A stretch of DNA of 64,000 nucleotides from NCBI RefSeq assembly GCF_029873635.1, contig NC_080417.1, positions 31,050,214-31,114,213 on the forward strand, written 5' to 3'. The number at the start of each line of letters is the position of its first letter. Within the stretch, counting starts at the first letter, position 1. Positions 12,228 to 24,489 of this stretch are shown here, one piece after another. A program made the position numbers and the translations under genes. Below the pieces are notes generated by a model that ran no database searches, was not told the DNA's origin, and worked only from the letters and a program-made list of their open reading frames with translations. This DNA is from Malania oleifera. Lineage: Eukaryota > Streptophyta > Magnoliopsida > Santalales > Ximeniaceae.

Positions 12228-12789
12228 CTTTTTGCATGGAGACCTTTAAAAAGAAGTATACATGGAGTTGCCCCCTCGATGTAATATGCAGTCAGAAGGT
12301 GGAAAACATGTCTGTAGATTTAAAAAGGCCCTATACAGGAAGCAATCTCCGAGAGCATGGTTTGGAAGGTTTACGAAGTCAATGAAAGCTTTTGGATACA
12401 AGTAGAGTAACTCAGATCATACTTTGTTTGTGAAGCACAATAAAGGAATGATTACTTTTCTCATTGTGTATGTTGATGATATGATAGTAACAGGAAATGA
12501 TTCAGAAGAAAGGAGAGCATTGCAAAGCCACCTAGCCTAAGAATTTGAGATGGACCTTGGTCCATTGAAATACTTCCTTGGTATTGAAGTGTCAAGATCA
12601 AAGGAAGGTAACTTTCTATCTCAACGAAAATATGCCTTTGATTTACTAAGTGAGACTTGTAGGACGACATGTAGTCCAGTTAGCACTCCTATGGAGGAAA
12701 ATTTGAAGCTAGGCATATATCTAGATCAAGTTCCAACAAATAAGGAGAGATATCGAAGATTAGTTGGGAGACTGATGTGGCTTGCACAT
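12228..12789 (+). pseudogene. Copia X reverse transcriptase, C-terminal half of RT (split element)
   Basis: Plus-strand frame with the Ty1/copia RT series: LHGDL, MELPPR, FLIVYVDDMIVTGND (catalytic YVDD at about 12468-12479), FEMDLGPLKYFLGIEVSRS and RRLVGRLMWLAH. In-frame stops follow LHGDL, GYK and SHLA, so it is dead. The 5' part of the element is missing, cut by S3 at 12226. The frame breaks at 12789 within the sequence that normally joins RT to RNase H. The missing continuation is found 33.4 kb downstream at 46203. Confidence 0.85.
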
Positions 12790-12924
12790 TGTAACGACCC
12801 CAAAAATAATATGCATGGAAGTGTAAAAAATAATTAATTATTTATTTATTTATTTATTAAATAATATCATTTAATAATATAATATAATAATATATTAACA
12901 TAATATAATATTATAATATTATAC

Positions 12925-12959
<35 letters not shown>

Positions 12960-13653
12960 TCTTGAAGGATTGAGAACCTTCAGGATTCAATTTGAAATTG
13001 AATCCGAAGGACCCCCCCTGCGCCATTCTTCTCTCTCTCACTCTTTCTCTCTCTCTCTCATCAACCTCTCTTCCTCTCTCTAAGATTTCTTGGTCATTTC
13101 CTGGAAAAATCAAAAAATGATCATATTTGGGTCCTAACTCCGCTCTTGAACATTTTAACTAGAGTGTATTCGTCGTTGGGACGTCGTAAGCACCACTCTA
13201 ATGCTAAGGTAAGAGGATTATGTCAGGTTTTTAAGTAAAATATTCCCGATTAAATTTTGAGTGCGTGAACTTAATTAGATTTATGGTAAGTAAATATGCT
13301 CGATTTGAAATTGAGTATGTGGAATTAATTATATCTATGTTCAGATTTTATTTTAAAAATATGTGTGAGTTGAATTAAATTGCAGGGATTTGATTATATT
13401 AGATTTTTGGGGAATATTTTGGAAATAAATGAAACTGCGGGGATTTGATTTTATCAGATTATCAAGAATAATATATACGTCTCTCTAAATATTCAAGCTT
13501 ATGGAAATGGAAATTTTGAAATATTATTTTTAGTATGTTTTTGGGAAACCAGGTATTTTGAGTTGAGTATACCCTAGAAGATGATTTAATGTTAGTCCTC
13601 AGCAAAATATATTTTCCCCACACAGTTATTATATTATAGATTATCACTCAAAC
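12790..13653 (+). mobile_element. LTR G, left part
   Basis: Begins TGTAACGACC. It has an AT-rich front with a (AT)n run at 12929-12956, a CT-rich leader at 13028-13082 and 'aaggtaagagg' at about 13205, the layout of the other gypsy LTRs here. It is broken at 13653 by the start of a family C LTR. The rest of this LTR is probably 45482-46202, which would make G a split solo LTR; this pairing is inferred from the flanking CACAT repeats. Confidence 0.5.
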
Positions 13654-15058
13654 TATAGTAACACGGATAATTATAGGAATTAAATAATTAAGAAAAGAGC
13701 GAGAAGAGAAATTTTTCAAGGGGGTTCAATAGGGTCTCGTCAATGAATGTAGAGAGCTCGTTGACGAGTGGCTTCTTGGTAACGTCGACGAGGACTCGTA
13801 TCTCGTCGACGAGAGTTTACTAAGGGGCTATTTCGGGGCTTGAAACTCGTTGACAAGGGTTAGGTGTTCATTGACAAACTCCCTTTTTAGACTCGTCGAT
13901 GAGGTGACATGGCTCATCGACGAGGCCACGTGGACAGCACTCTATATATAGCCCCAAAACTGATTTTTAGCAAAAAATTTTCATTTTATCAATTTTATTT
14001 CTCTCTCTAACTCGGTTTCTCTCACTTCTCTCTACAAATCTGGCCCCTTCTCTCCCTGGTTCGACGATCAAAAGCCACCACAGTGATCCTGGAGAGATTC
14101 TCTAAAACCTAGCTGGAGCAGAAATTCGATTTGGGAAGTTTGGGAACCATCCCAAAATCAAGGTAAGTGGATTTTTAGGTATTTCCAGTATTACCAATTT
14201 TATCTGAGCTCGGATTTCGAGTTGTAAGGGTATATACTGGTGTTTTGTGGAATAAAATTAGGGTGTTATATTTTCAGAGTTAGGGTGTTTTTGGGACCCT
14301 ACAGGCATGGGTTGAGGACCCCAGTAGATATTTTTCCATGAGTTAGGTATATTAAAGTTTAAAAAATTGTGAATAGGCAGGTTCAGGAAATATGAGTGAG
14401 ATGATATTCTAGGGATTTCAGTGATCTACTAAGAAATTTGTATAAATGTATTATTTCAGCATTTTAAGGATAGTGCATCGCAAGCGTGAAAATAGAGTTG
14501 GAGGCGAGCCTCCCAGCCAGTTAGGTAAGAAAAATATGCTATGCTAGGAATTTTAATATGGTTGTCAGTAAATAATATGTTTTATCAGATTATTATTCAG
14601 TACACTAATTATTAGTATATTAGAAAATACAAATTTTATATCATGGGAATTTATTTAATTAGTTGTGCGGCATGACCTCGTAACAAATCTATGCAGAATT
14701 TATACAGTTTTCAGATATCGTGTTTTACAGTATATTAGCAAAAAATATCATTATACAGTTTTCAGACTATCATGATTTCCAATATTAACAGATTACCATG
14801 ATTTCCATAACTTTAAAGTCATAACACTATGATATTACAACTTATACAGTTCAGATATTACAGGCCAATTATTATAAATATTTTAATTCAGTTATTACAA
14901 CATTTTCATATCAGTTTACGGCGTTATGATTATTTTGAAATCATGATGAAACAGCAAGATAATACATATATACAGTATTAGACCCTCATGAATTAGATCA
15001 GTTATCAGCAGAGCACATTACCGTTGCTATTTCGGATCAGTTTAGCAGCTACTGTGCC
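13654..15058 (+). mobile_element. Family C gypsy 5' LTR (C0), first segment
   Basis: Starts TATAGTAACACGG, aligning with TGTAGTGACATGG of the solo LTRs C1 and C2. Clusters of TCGTCGACGA-like palindromes lie at 13740-13930. Then come a TATA (tctatatatagcc, about 13943), a CT-rich leader, and 'caaggtaagtgg' at 14160. Gypsy A interrupts it at 15058. Later pieces are about 24220-24489, 26614-26742 and 44181-44536. The four sum to about 2160 bp, which matches the 2119-2177 bp of intact family C LTRs. Confidence 0.6.
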
Positions 15059-15387
15059 TATAAGAACCCGAACCGTAGTACATGGATAAAATATTTGAAA
15101 GAAAAGTAAAGTCGTAATTTGGACAAGCTTTGTCGATGAAGTCAGAGTTCATCGACGAAGTCCCTTCAGTTCTCGACAATGAAATTTAGTGTCTCGTCGA
15201 CGAGGAGATCCCAAAGGATTTTGGGAAAAATCTGGAACCTTGGCTCGTCGACGAGGCCACCATCTCGTCGATGAAGGTAATGGCGGACTCGTCGACGAGG
15301 ACGCCAATTCGTCGGTGAATCCACCCGAGTCAAAGGGCTATAAATATCAGTTTCCATTACTTTGGAGCTAAGTAATCTCAAAATATC

Positions 15388-15458
<71 letters not shown>

Positions 15459-16947
15459 AAACTTAAAGAACTCTCTCTCTCTTGATTTCTTCGCCGTTTG
15501 TCACCTGATTCGTAAATCCAACGTTACTACGAGGATCAATGAAGGATTCTCTACATTTTTAGCAAATCGGAATCTCGTTTTAAGCGTTTTCGGATTTCGG
15601 GCTAAAATCGAGGTAAGGCTCGGTTTTCGTTTCTGATTTAGAATATGTGTAGTAGTTCGAATTGTAAGCATGTATTGTATTGTGGGTAAAATACGAAATT
15701 TTCATGTTACAATTTTTGGAAAAATTTGGGGATTTCGGGTATCGTCTCTGCTTTGTTTGGAAAACCATTTGTTTTGTTTAAACTATTTTATTGAGATGAT
15801 TGTTATCCATATTTGTATAAACTGTATACTTGAATTGGAAACGATATGATTTGTCGTAAACCAAATAAGCGTGGTATGTATGGTTGTATGTAATTGTTCC
15901 AGGTATTTTATAAAATAGCTATGGCTAATTACCGTACGCTGATATGTATAGGAGTGTGAGCTCCAAAATGATTCCAGGTTTTGTGAAATTGGCTAGTGGT
16001 AGCTAATTACCGTACGCTGAGATAGCTATGTGGTGGCTAATTACCGTACGCTGCGCCATGTAACGGTGTGAAAATCGTGGGCGAGAGTGTCCGGCTCTAT
16101 ATCCGAGGGTGTGAAATATCACTACGTATCTTGGCTAGTCACTGAGGGGTGTGAGCTACATTGTATTGGTAATGTAATCACTGTGAAGTTTCGGGTTTCA
16201 CGGAGTAGTTGCGTATGGGCAATGTAATCGCTGTGAGGCTTCGAATTCATGGAGTAGTTGCGTACTAGTGTGAGCTACATCGTATTAGCAATGTAATTGC
16301 TGTGAAGCTTCGGGTTTCATAGCGTAGTTGCGTATTAGTGTGACAACACTAACTGTATGTTTTGGGTATCTTATGTACTAGAACAAATTTGTGAAAATAC
16401 TGGAACTTTATGGAAATATTTTCGAACTGTATCGTATTGTATAGTGTTATGTTTTGCGTAAAATAACATTGGTATGCTACACACTGATATAACCTGCTTT
16501 CTTCCTTACTGAGAGGTGTCTCACCCCGAATGTATGTACAATGTTTTCAAGTCCATCAGGTAGCCGTGTTTATCAGAAGTGGGAGTGTCATTAGCTGCTG
16601 TTAGTACCGGATTAGGTACGAGATTTTGTAACCGGGTTGTCATGATGGTTTGTAGACACCCTGAATATATACTTTATTTATGGAATTGTATACCTTAGTA
16701 TTGTATGGGTTTGTGTTCCCTAGTTTTGTACAGACTCTGGTATGGTATGTTATATAGATAGATGAAACATTTCTCACTGCGTAACTGATGAGTATGGGTG
16801 TATATGTGTATCTGTATAGGGCATCTGTGCACCCCACGGGGTCGGACCCTTTTATTGTATTGTATCTTGTAAGTTTTAATTGATACAAATACAGGTTAGG
16901 TTACTTTAATCACACCTGGGATCCATCTGTAGGTTCGGGGCGTGACA
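15059..16947 (+). repeat. Gypsy A 5' LTR
   Basis: 1889 bp, from TATAAGAACC (TG changed to TA) to GGGGCGTGACA. The U3 holds about eight TCGTCGACGA-like palindromes (15125-15310), just upstream of TATAAATA at 15339-15346. A CT-repeat leader follows, then 'gaggtaaggctcgg' at about 15609. The U5 side has tandem 'taattaccgtacgctga' units (about 15927-16056) and roughly 65-bp 'gtgagctacat..ta' units (about 16150-16340). It lacks about 190 bp that the 3' LTR carries near 22780-22970. Confidence 0.85.
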
Positions 16948-16949
16948 GC

Positions 16950-16962
16950 TTAGTATCAGAGC
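16950..16962 (+). other. Gypsy A primer binding site
   Basis: TTAGTATCAGAGC differs by one base from the TTGGTATCAGAGC of gypsy B and lies two bases after the LTR end. It is complementary to initiator tRNA-Met. Confidence 0.8.
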
Positions 16963-17272
16963 TAACTAGGTTACTAGGTCTTGTAGACTTGGTTAGGAGT
17001 ATTGATGTGTACATACCAGAGTATAGAATATGGGAAATGGGTAGTGTTGGTCGAGGGTTGTTCTTTTGCTAGACCGGGATTTGTCGGCGATATTCCATGT
17101 TTTTCCTAGGATGACGATTCTAGTAAAGGCAGGGCAAACCATTGATGGATTCGTGTTGGTGTGACAGGGCAGGCTTAGACCTGTGAGAGCAATAGTTGAC
17201 ATGATTAGGTCTATGATTGTGTTAACTGTGCATAATATAGGAATTCTAACCGATTCCTATTCTGTTTTCAAA

Positions 17273-18300
17273 ATGGAGCCCAAGGATAATAACTTGGAGA
17301 GTGGCTCCGAGGAGACGGCAAGTGATGAGTCTCCTTCTGTGTCTCGTGGTTTGGTGAGACAAGTGATCCGAGAGATTGGGCGGAGTGTTAGAAGACACGA
17401 GAGCTCTCTTACTGATGCGGGGTGTACCATTGAGAGGTTCACATGCATGCACCCTCCGACATTTATGGGAGGACCTGATCCGATAGTGGCAGAGGACTGG
17501 GTCGAGAAGACCGAGAGGATTTTGGAAGTCCTCCACTGTACTGAGAAGCATAAGGTCTTGTACACTACCTTGTAGCTTACTAGGGAGGCAGGACGTTGGT
17601 GGACGACGGTGAGTCTGCTTGAGAGGAAAAGAGCTGCTCCATTTGGTATGATGTGGGGCCACTTTAAAGAGGTATTTTTTGAGAGATACTTTTCGGTCTC
17701 CACTCAAGATGCAAAGGCCGATGAGTTCTCGGGCCTGACGCAAGGAACTTTGACGGTGTAGAGGTATGCTGCCAGGTTTATCGAGTTGTCTCGATTTGCG
17801 CCTTGCTTGGTTCTGAATGAGCACGAGAAGACTCGGAGGTTTGAGCGGGATCTAAGGAAAGACATCCGCTGTCTTGTGGGGATGCTGTAGATCCGTGAGT
17901 TCTCTGTTCTGGTGGATAAAGCCACCATAGTTAAGACCGACCTTCGGAGAGATGAGGCAGTGCAGGATCAGGGGAAGAGGCCAATATCTTCTGGTCCTCA
18001 GGGTGGTCCTTGGCAGGGACAATGGAAGAAGAAGAAGAGCTACAGTTCCGGTTATCGGCAGAATACCAAGTGGCAGAGTTATCAGGGGGATCCATCCCCC
18101 GCACCATGCGCCAGGTGCCGTAAAAGGCATGATGACGAATGTCATCCGTTCTAGGGAAACTGCTACAACTGTGGCAAGTCGGGCCCCATGTCACGGAGTT
18201 GCCAGGCACCGAGGAGAGATACACCTGCACAGAGCCAGAATCGTGGGAGTAATCAAATGCCTAGGGGGAACTGCCAGGAAACCACAGCTCCGATGAGGGT
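17273..18300 (+). pseudogene. Gypsy A gag (broken)
   Basis: Starts at ATG 17273 (MEPKDNNLESGSEE). The Retrotrans_gag region contains FTCMHPPTF, EDWVEKTERILEVL, GRWWTTVSLLE and FFERYF. A zinc knuckle follows at 18161-18202 (CYNCGKSGPMSRSC) in which the usual His of CX2CX4HX4C is Pro. In-frame TAG stops occur near 17573, 17759, 17888 and 18152. Gag would form the particle and bind element RNA; this copy cannot make it intact. The Lys/Gln-rich stretch before the knuckle is typical of plant gypsy gag. Confidence 0.85.
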
Positions 18301-21300
18301 ATATTCACTGACTCCAGCAGATGCGAAACACGCTAGGAACGTGGTGACAGGTACCATGTTATTGTTTTCGAATAGAGCTATTGTTTTATTTGATTCGGGG
18401 GCAACCTGTTCATTCATATCTGCTAGTTTTGTGAAGTTTTGTCGGGTTGAAACCTGTGTGATGAATGAGATGTTGTTTGTGACTACACCGACTGGGAGTG
18501 TAACGATCTGTAGTAAGGTGTTAGGGAACTGCCTAGTGGAAATCCAGGGGAGGCTGCTATCAGCGAACCTTGTAGTATACGACATGTATGGTTTTGATGT
18601 CATACTAGGGATGGATTGGCTATTCTCTAGTTTTGTAGTGATTGATTGTCGTAGGAAGGTAGTAGTGTTCAGACCTCCTGGGGAGCAGGAGTACGAGTTT
18701 GTAAGACTGTGTGTGCATTCGACGCCACAAATTCTATCATAATTACAGTTGAGGAGGCTACTCTTGGACGAATGTCAGGGGTACCTAGCTTGTGTGAAGG
18801 AACCACCGCGGGAGGAGTTGAGGCTCGAGGATATTCAAGTGGTCAATGAGTTTCAAGATGTGTTTCCTGATGATTTACCTGGTTTACCTCCAGATCGTGA
18901 GGTGGATTTTGCGATAGAGTTGCTGCCTGGCAAGGCACCGATCTCTAAAGCTCGGTACCAGATGGCTCCAACAGAACTTCGAGAGTTGAACAAACAGTTA
19001 CTAGAATTACTGAACCTGGGTTTTATTAGATTGAGTGTTTCGCCCTAGGGAGCTCCAATTTTGTTTGTGAAGAAGAAGGACGATTCGACGCACATGTGCA
19101 TTGACTACCATGAGATCGATAAAGTGACGGTGAAGAACCGTTACCCTTTGCCTCGTATAGATGATCTCTTTGACCAGCTGCAGGGAACGCGGGTCTTTTC
19201 GAAGATCGACCTATGGTCAGGGTATCATCAGGTGAGGGTTAAATCGGAGGATGTAGCGAAAATTGCTTTCCAAACCAAATACGGCTAGTATGAGTTCTTG
19301 GTTATGCCATTTGGGTTTACCAATGCGCCGGCAGTGTTCATGGATCTGATGAACAGGGTGTTTCATGAGTATCTAGATCATTTTGTAGTGGTGTTCATCG
19401 ATGACATTCTGGTATACTCAAAGAGTTCGGAAGAGCATGAAAATCATCTGAGGTTGGTGTTACAAATTCTACGAGAGAGGAAGTTGTATGCTAAGCTAAA
19501 GAAGTGTGAGTTATGGTTGAATCAGGTCACGTTCCTAGGCCATGTGGTGTCTAAGGACGGTATCCCAGTTGATCCTAGCAAGGTTGAAGCTGTAGTTGAT
19601 TGGGCGAAACCGAAGAGTGTGCAGCAGGTTCGGAGTTTTCTAGGACTGGCGGGTTACTATCGTCGGTTCGTAAAGGGTTTCTCTAAATTGTCTGGACCTC
19701 TGACATGATTGACTAAGAAGGGAGTGAAGTTTGACTCGACTAGTGAATGCAAGCAGTGCTTTCTCGAGTTGAAGCACCGGCTGGTTACTGCTCCAGTATT
19801 GACCATTCCTTCGGGGGATGGGGGTTTTGTGATCCATAGCGACACGTCCCTGAAGGGTTTGGGATGTGTGCTTATGCAACAGAGTAAGGTAGTAGCTTAT
19901 GCTTCTCGAAAACTTAAGGAGTATGAGAAGAATTGCCCTACACATGATCTAGAATTGGCTGCTGTAGTTTATGCCCTAAAGATCTGGCGACACTACCTAT
20001 ACGATGGTCAGTGTGAGATTTTCACTAACCACAAAAGCCTCAGGTACTTTTTCACACAAAAGGATATGAATATGAGGCAAAGGTGGTGGCTAGAGTTGAT
20101 CAAGGACTATGATTGCACGATCAGTTATCACCCAGGAAAGGCTAATGTGGTAGCTGACACGTTGAGTCGGAAGTCAGAGCATGCAGTAGTATCTGCAGTT
20201 ATAGCTCAGCATCATATCTGGTGGGATCTGGAAAGCCTTGGCATTGAGTTGGTATCTGGTGATCATCAGGCTTTCATTGCTAGTTTGGTGATCCATCCGA
20301 CCTTGTTTGAGCATATTAAAGTCGCGCAGGCTAGTGATGCGGAGTTAGCTGAGACTGTGGAAAAAGTGCAGCAGGGTTTGGCTGCGGATTTTAACATCTC
20401 TGACGAAGGTGTGTTAAGGTTTGGGACCAGGCTGTGTGTTCCAAACGATGATGAGATCAGAAGGCCGATTTTGGAGGAAGCGCACCGTTCTTTGTATACG
20501 ATACATCCGGATAGTATAAAGATGTATTAGGATTTGCGCGAGTCCTTCTGGTGGAGTGGTATGAAGAGGGATATTACCCAGTTCGTGGAGCAGTATCTCA
20601 CGTGTCAGCAGGTGAAAGCTGAACATCATAGGCCAGCAGGGCCGTTGCAGCCTTTGCCTATTCCGGTGTGGAAATAGGAGCACATTTCCATGGACTTTGT
20701 TACCAGATTACCGCCAGCGCTTCACAGGTAGAATTCTATTTGGGTAATCGTGGACAGGTTGTTGAAATCCACTCACTTTGTACCGACAAAGGTTAGCTAC
20801 CCTTTAAGTAAGCTAGCGGACCTGTATGTGCATGAGATAGTGAGAACGCACGGAGTGCCAGTGTCCATTGTTTCATATCAAGATCCGAGGTTTACTTCTC
20901 AATTCTGGAAGAGCTTGCCAGAAGCACTAGGGACGAAGCTTACTTTCAGTACAGCATTCCACCCCCATACCGATGGACAATTGGAGAGGACGATACAGAT
21001 CTTGGAGGATATGTTACGAGATTGTGTATTGGATTTCGGTTGTAGTTGGATCCAGTTTCTGCCACTAGTGGAGTTTACCTATAACAATAGCTTCCAGGCT
21101 AGTATAGGGATGGCACCATTCGAGACTTTGTATAGTCGAAGGTGTCGATCTCCTTTGTATTGGAATGAGGTCGGTGAACGTCATGTTTTAGGACCTGAAC
21201 TCGTGCAGCAGGCATTTGAGAAGGTAGGTTTGATCCGAGAAAGGATTAGATAGGCTCAGAGTCAGCAGAAGAGTTACGCGGATGTTCGTCACCGTGAGTT

Positions 21301-21717
21301 GGAGTTCGAGGTTGGGGTAAGGTATTCCTTAGAATCGCTCCGATGAAGGGGGTGATGAGATTCGGGAGTAAGGGCAAGTTGAGCTCGAGGTTCATCGGAC
21401 CATTCAAGGTTATTGAGCGAGTCAGTCCGGTAGCCTATAAAGTTGCACTACCCCCAGCACTCTCAAGGATCCACGATGTGTTTCATATATCCATGTTGAG
21501 AAGGTACGTGTTGGATCCATCACATGTTATCAGTTACGATGAGTTGAAAATTGAGGATACTTTAGCGTATAAGGAAATACCTGTTCAGGTTCTGGACCGT
21601 AAAGTTCAGAAGCTTCGTACCAAAGATATACCGTTAGTGAAGGTATTGTGGCGAAACCACAAGATTGAGGTAGCTTCTTGGGAACTGGAAACGGAAATAC
21701 ATCAGAAGTATCCGTAG
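18301..21717 (+). pseudogene. Gypsy A pol (protease, RT, RNase H, integrase, chromodomain; broken)
   Basis: Domains in order: aspartic protease with an intact DSG (FDSGATCSFIS, about 18390-18425) and ILGMDWL. RT has [40 protein letters not shown] and the catalytic FIDDILVYS (about 19395-19421). RNase H has [32 protein letters not shown] and DTLSRK. Integrase has the first zinc Cys changed (QYLTCQQ instead of QCLTCQQ), a catalytic Asp changed to Tyr (20876-20878), and HTDGQLERT. The tail has IHDVFHISMLRRY, then LVKVLWRNHKIEVASWELE. Stops occur near 18739, 19046, 19286, 19706 (TGA), 20528, 20675, 20729 and 21251, plus a frameshift near 21315. Confidence 0.9.
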
Positions 21718-22136
21718 TTGTTCTGAGTAGTGGTTGGATAGCAGGGTTGGTATGAGTATGTATGCATATATGTAGTACTCTGTTATCGTATTAGTATGGT
21801 GTGGTTAGTCTCTGGGAGAGTTTTGTAGTATTGTGAGCTCCCGAGACCGTGTATGTATGTAACCACGGTATTCCTTTACCATAAGTGAGGGAATGTATGT
21901 ATGTATGTATATATCGTAACGGAGCTACGTATAAATGGCCGTCGTTTTCTCTAGAGTATGTATGTTTATCGTAATGGGGCTGCACACAAATGGCTACCGT
22001 TTTCTTTAGAATATGTATGTATCATAGAGGGGCTACGTATAAATGGCCGCCGATTCACCTCAGAGTGTGTATGTATGTAGTAGTATGAAAGTGTTCGCAA
22101 TGAGAGATTTCAAATTTCAAGGACGAAATTTTTGTA

Positions 22137-22148
22137 AGGAGGGGAGGT
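22137..22148 (+). other. Gypsy A polypurine tract
   Basis: AAGGAGGGGAGG-type purine run immediately before the 3' LTR start at 22149. It primes plus-strand synthesis in this element class. The same motif precedes the gypsy B 3' LTR. Confidence 0.85.
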
Positions 22149-22474
22149 TGTAAGAACCCGAGCCGTAGTATATGGATAAAATATTTGAAAGAAGGGTAAA
22201 GTGGTAATTTGGGCAAGTTTCGTCAACAAAGTCAGAGTTCGTCAACGAAGTCCCTTCTGTTCTCGATGACGAAATTCAGTGTCTCGTTGATGAGGAGATC
22301 CCGAGGGATTTTGGGAAAAATCTGGAACCTCAGCTCGTCGACGAGGTCACCGTCTCGTCAACGAAGGTAATGGCGAACTCGTCAATGAGGACGCCAATTC
22401 GTCGATGAATCCACCCGAGTAAAAGGGCTATAAATATCAGTTTCCATTACTTTGGAGCTAAGTAATCTCAAAAT

Positions 22475-22554
<80 letters not shown>

Positions 22555-24214
22555 AAACTTGAAGAACTCTCTCTCTCTTGATTTCTTCATCATTTGTCGC
22601 CTGATTCGTAAATCCAACGTTACTACGAGGATCTGGGAAAGATTCTCTACGTTTCTAGTGGATCGAAATCTCATTTTGAGCATTTTTGAGTTTCGAGCTA
22701 AAATCAAGGTAAGGCTCGATTTTTGTTTCTGATTTAGAATATGTGTAGTAGTACGAATTGTAAGCATGTATTGTACTGTGATTTGTAGGTTTTGGAGTCT
22801 CAGTTCGTAGTTTTGGGGACTGTATAGTTCGTAGTTGGAATTCAGGTTAAGGTAAGGGGATTCAGTTTATATCAATTTATTTTTGAAATCAGGATCGGTA
22901 AACTTGTAGGCTACGATCGTATGTATGTTTTGGTAACTTATTTGGGGAAATCTATTAGGTAAAATACGGAATTTTCGGGTTACAGTTTTCGAGAAAATTT
23001 GGGGATTTTGGGTATCATCTCTGCTTTGTTTGGAAAACTGTTTATTTTGTTTAAACTGTATTATTGAGATGACTGTTATCCATATTTGTATAAACTGTAT
23101 ACTTGAATTGGAAACGATATGATTTGTCGTAAACCAAATAAGTGTGGTATGTATGGTTGTATGTAATTGTTCTAGGTATTTTATAAAACATCTATGTGGC
23201 GGCTAATTACCGTACACTGATATGTATAGGAGTGTGAGCTCCAAAATGATTCAAAGTTTTGTGAAATCGGCTAGTGGCGGCTAATTATCGTACGCTACGC
23301 CATGTACCGATGTGAAAATCATGGGCGAGAGTGTCCGGCTCTATATCCGAGGGTGCAAAATATCACTACGCATCTCGGCTGGTCTCCGAGGGGTGTGAGC
23401 TACATTATATTGGTAATGTAATCACTGTGAAGTTTTGGGTTTAACGGAGTAGTTGCGTATGGGCAATGTAATCGTTGTAAGGCTTCAAATTCGTGGAGTA
23501 GTTGCGTACTAGTGTGAGCTACATCGTATTGGCAATGTAATCGCTATGAAACTTCGGGTTTCATAGCGTAGTTGCATATTAGTGTGACGACACTAACCGT
23601 ATATTTTGGGTATCATATGTACTAGAATGAATTTGTGAAAATACTAGAACTGTATGGAACTGTATGGAAATGTTTTCGGACTATATCGTATTGTATAGTG
23701 TTATGTTTTACGTAAAATAACACTGGTATGCCACACACTGATATAACCTGCTTTCTTCCTTACTAAGAGGTGTCTCACCCCAAATATACGTACAATGTTT
23801 TCAGGTCCATCAGGTAGCCGTGTTTAGCATCCTAGCAATCGGAAGCGGGGGTGTCATTAGCTGCTGTTAGTACCGGATTAGGTACGAGATTTTGTAACCG
23901 GGTTGTCATGATGCTTTTGTAGATGCCCGAACTATATACGGTATTTATGGGATTGTATACCTTAGTATTGTATAGGGTTGTGTACCCTAGTTTTGTACAG
24001 ACTCTGGTATGGTATGTTATATAGATAGATGAAACATTTTCTGCTACGTAACTGATGAGTATGGATGTATATATGTATGTGTATAGAGCATCTATGTACC
24101 CCACGGGGTCGGACCCTTTTATTGTATTGTATCCTGTAAGTTTTATTTGATACAGAGATAGTTTAGGTTACTTTAATCACACCTGGGACCCATCTGCGGG
24201 TTCGGGGCGTGACA
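22149..24214 (+). repeat. Gypsy A 3' LTR
   Basis: 2066 bp, TGTAAGAACC to GGGGCGTGACA. It has the same layout as the 5' LTR: a palindrome cluster at 22210-22410, TATAAATA near 22429, a (CT)n run at 22480-22552, and 'taattaccgtaca' and 'gtgagctacat' repeats. It is about 180 bp longer than the 5' LTR overall. Its last 234 bp (from 23981) were copied into the second unit of the tandem duplication, at 30142-30374. Confidence 0.85.
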
Positions 24215-24489
24215 GTGCCACAGAGTTTGTGTTAGGGCTGGGCTGAGGAGTAGTAGAGTGCAGTTTGACTTATCCTGGTAGGCCAACCAGTGTTAAGTCT
24301 TGCCTACGGGCCACACAACCTTGTCATGAGGGGTTAAATCATGATGTACAGTTTCCAAGGGTATTATCACAATTATTTTTATGTATATAGATTTACAAAA
24401 CAACGGCAAATATTCTATAGTACTAGAATTATGAATAAATAGTACTCAGAGATGTCAGTTGTATTTTAAACTATATGAGTGTATGATGT

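Larger units (their letters stand above)
15059..24214 (+). mobile_element. Gypsy element A (Tekay-type chromovirus), TSD GTGCC
   Basis: A complete-structure Ty3/gypsy element of 9156 bp. It has a 5' LTR (15059-16947), PBS, gag-pol in the order protease, RT, RNase H, integrase, chromodomain-like tail, a polypurine tract and a 3' LTR (22149-24214). The exact direct repeat GTGCC lies at 15054-15058 and 24215-24219. Integrase after RT marks Ty3/gypsy, and the C-terminal LVKVLWRNH / SWELETE segment marks the Tekay/Del type. All coding frames are broken. It sits inside the family C 5' LTR. Confidence 0.9.

Noticed and set aside
12919-13113. Arg/Glu-rich frame near LTR G
   Set aside because: Arises from the CT-rich leader read in antisense and the neighbouring AT run.
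17246-17824. A 192-codon open frame on the minus strand, the longest antisense frame in gypsy A
   Set aside because: It is the exact antisense shadow of gag; no domain is seen and the sense strand carries clear gag motifs.
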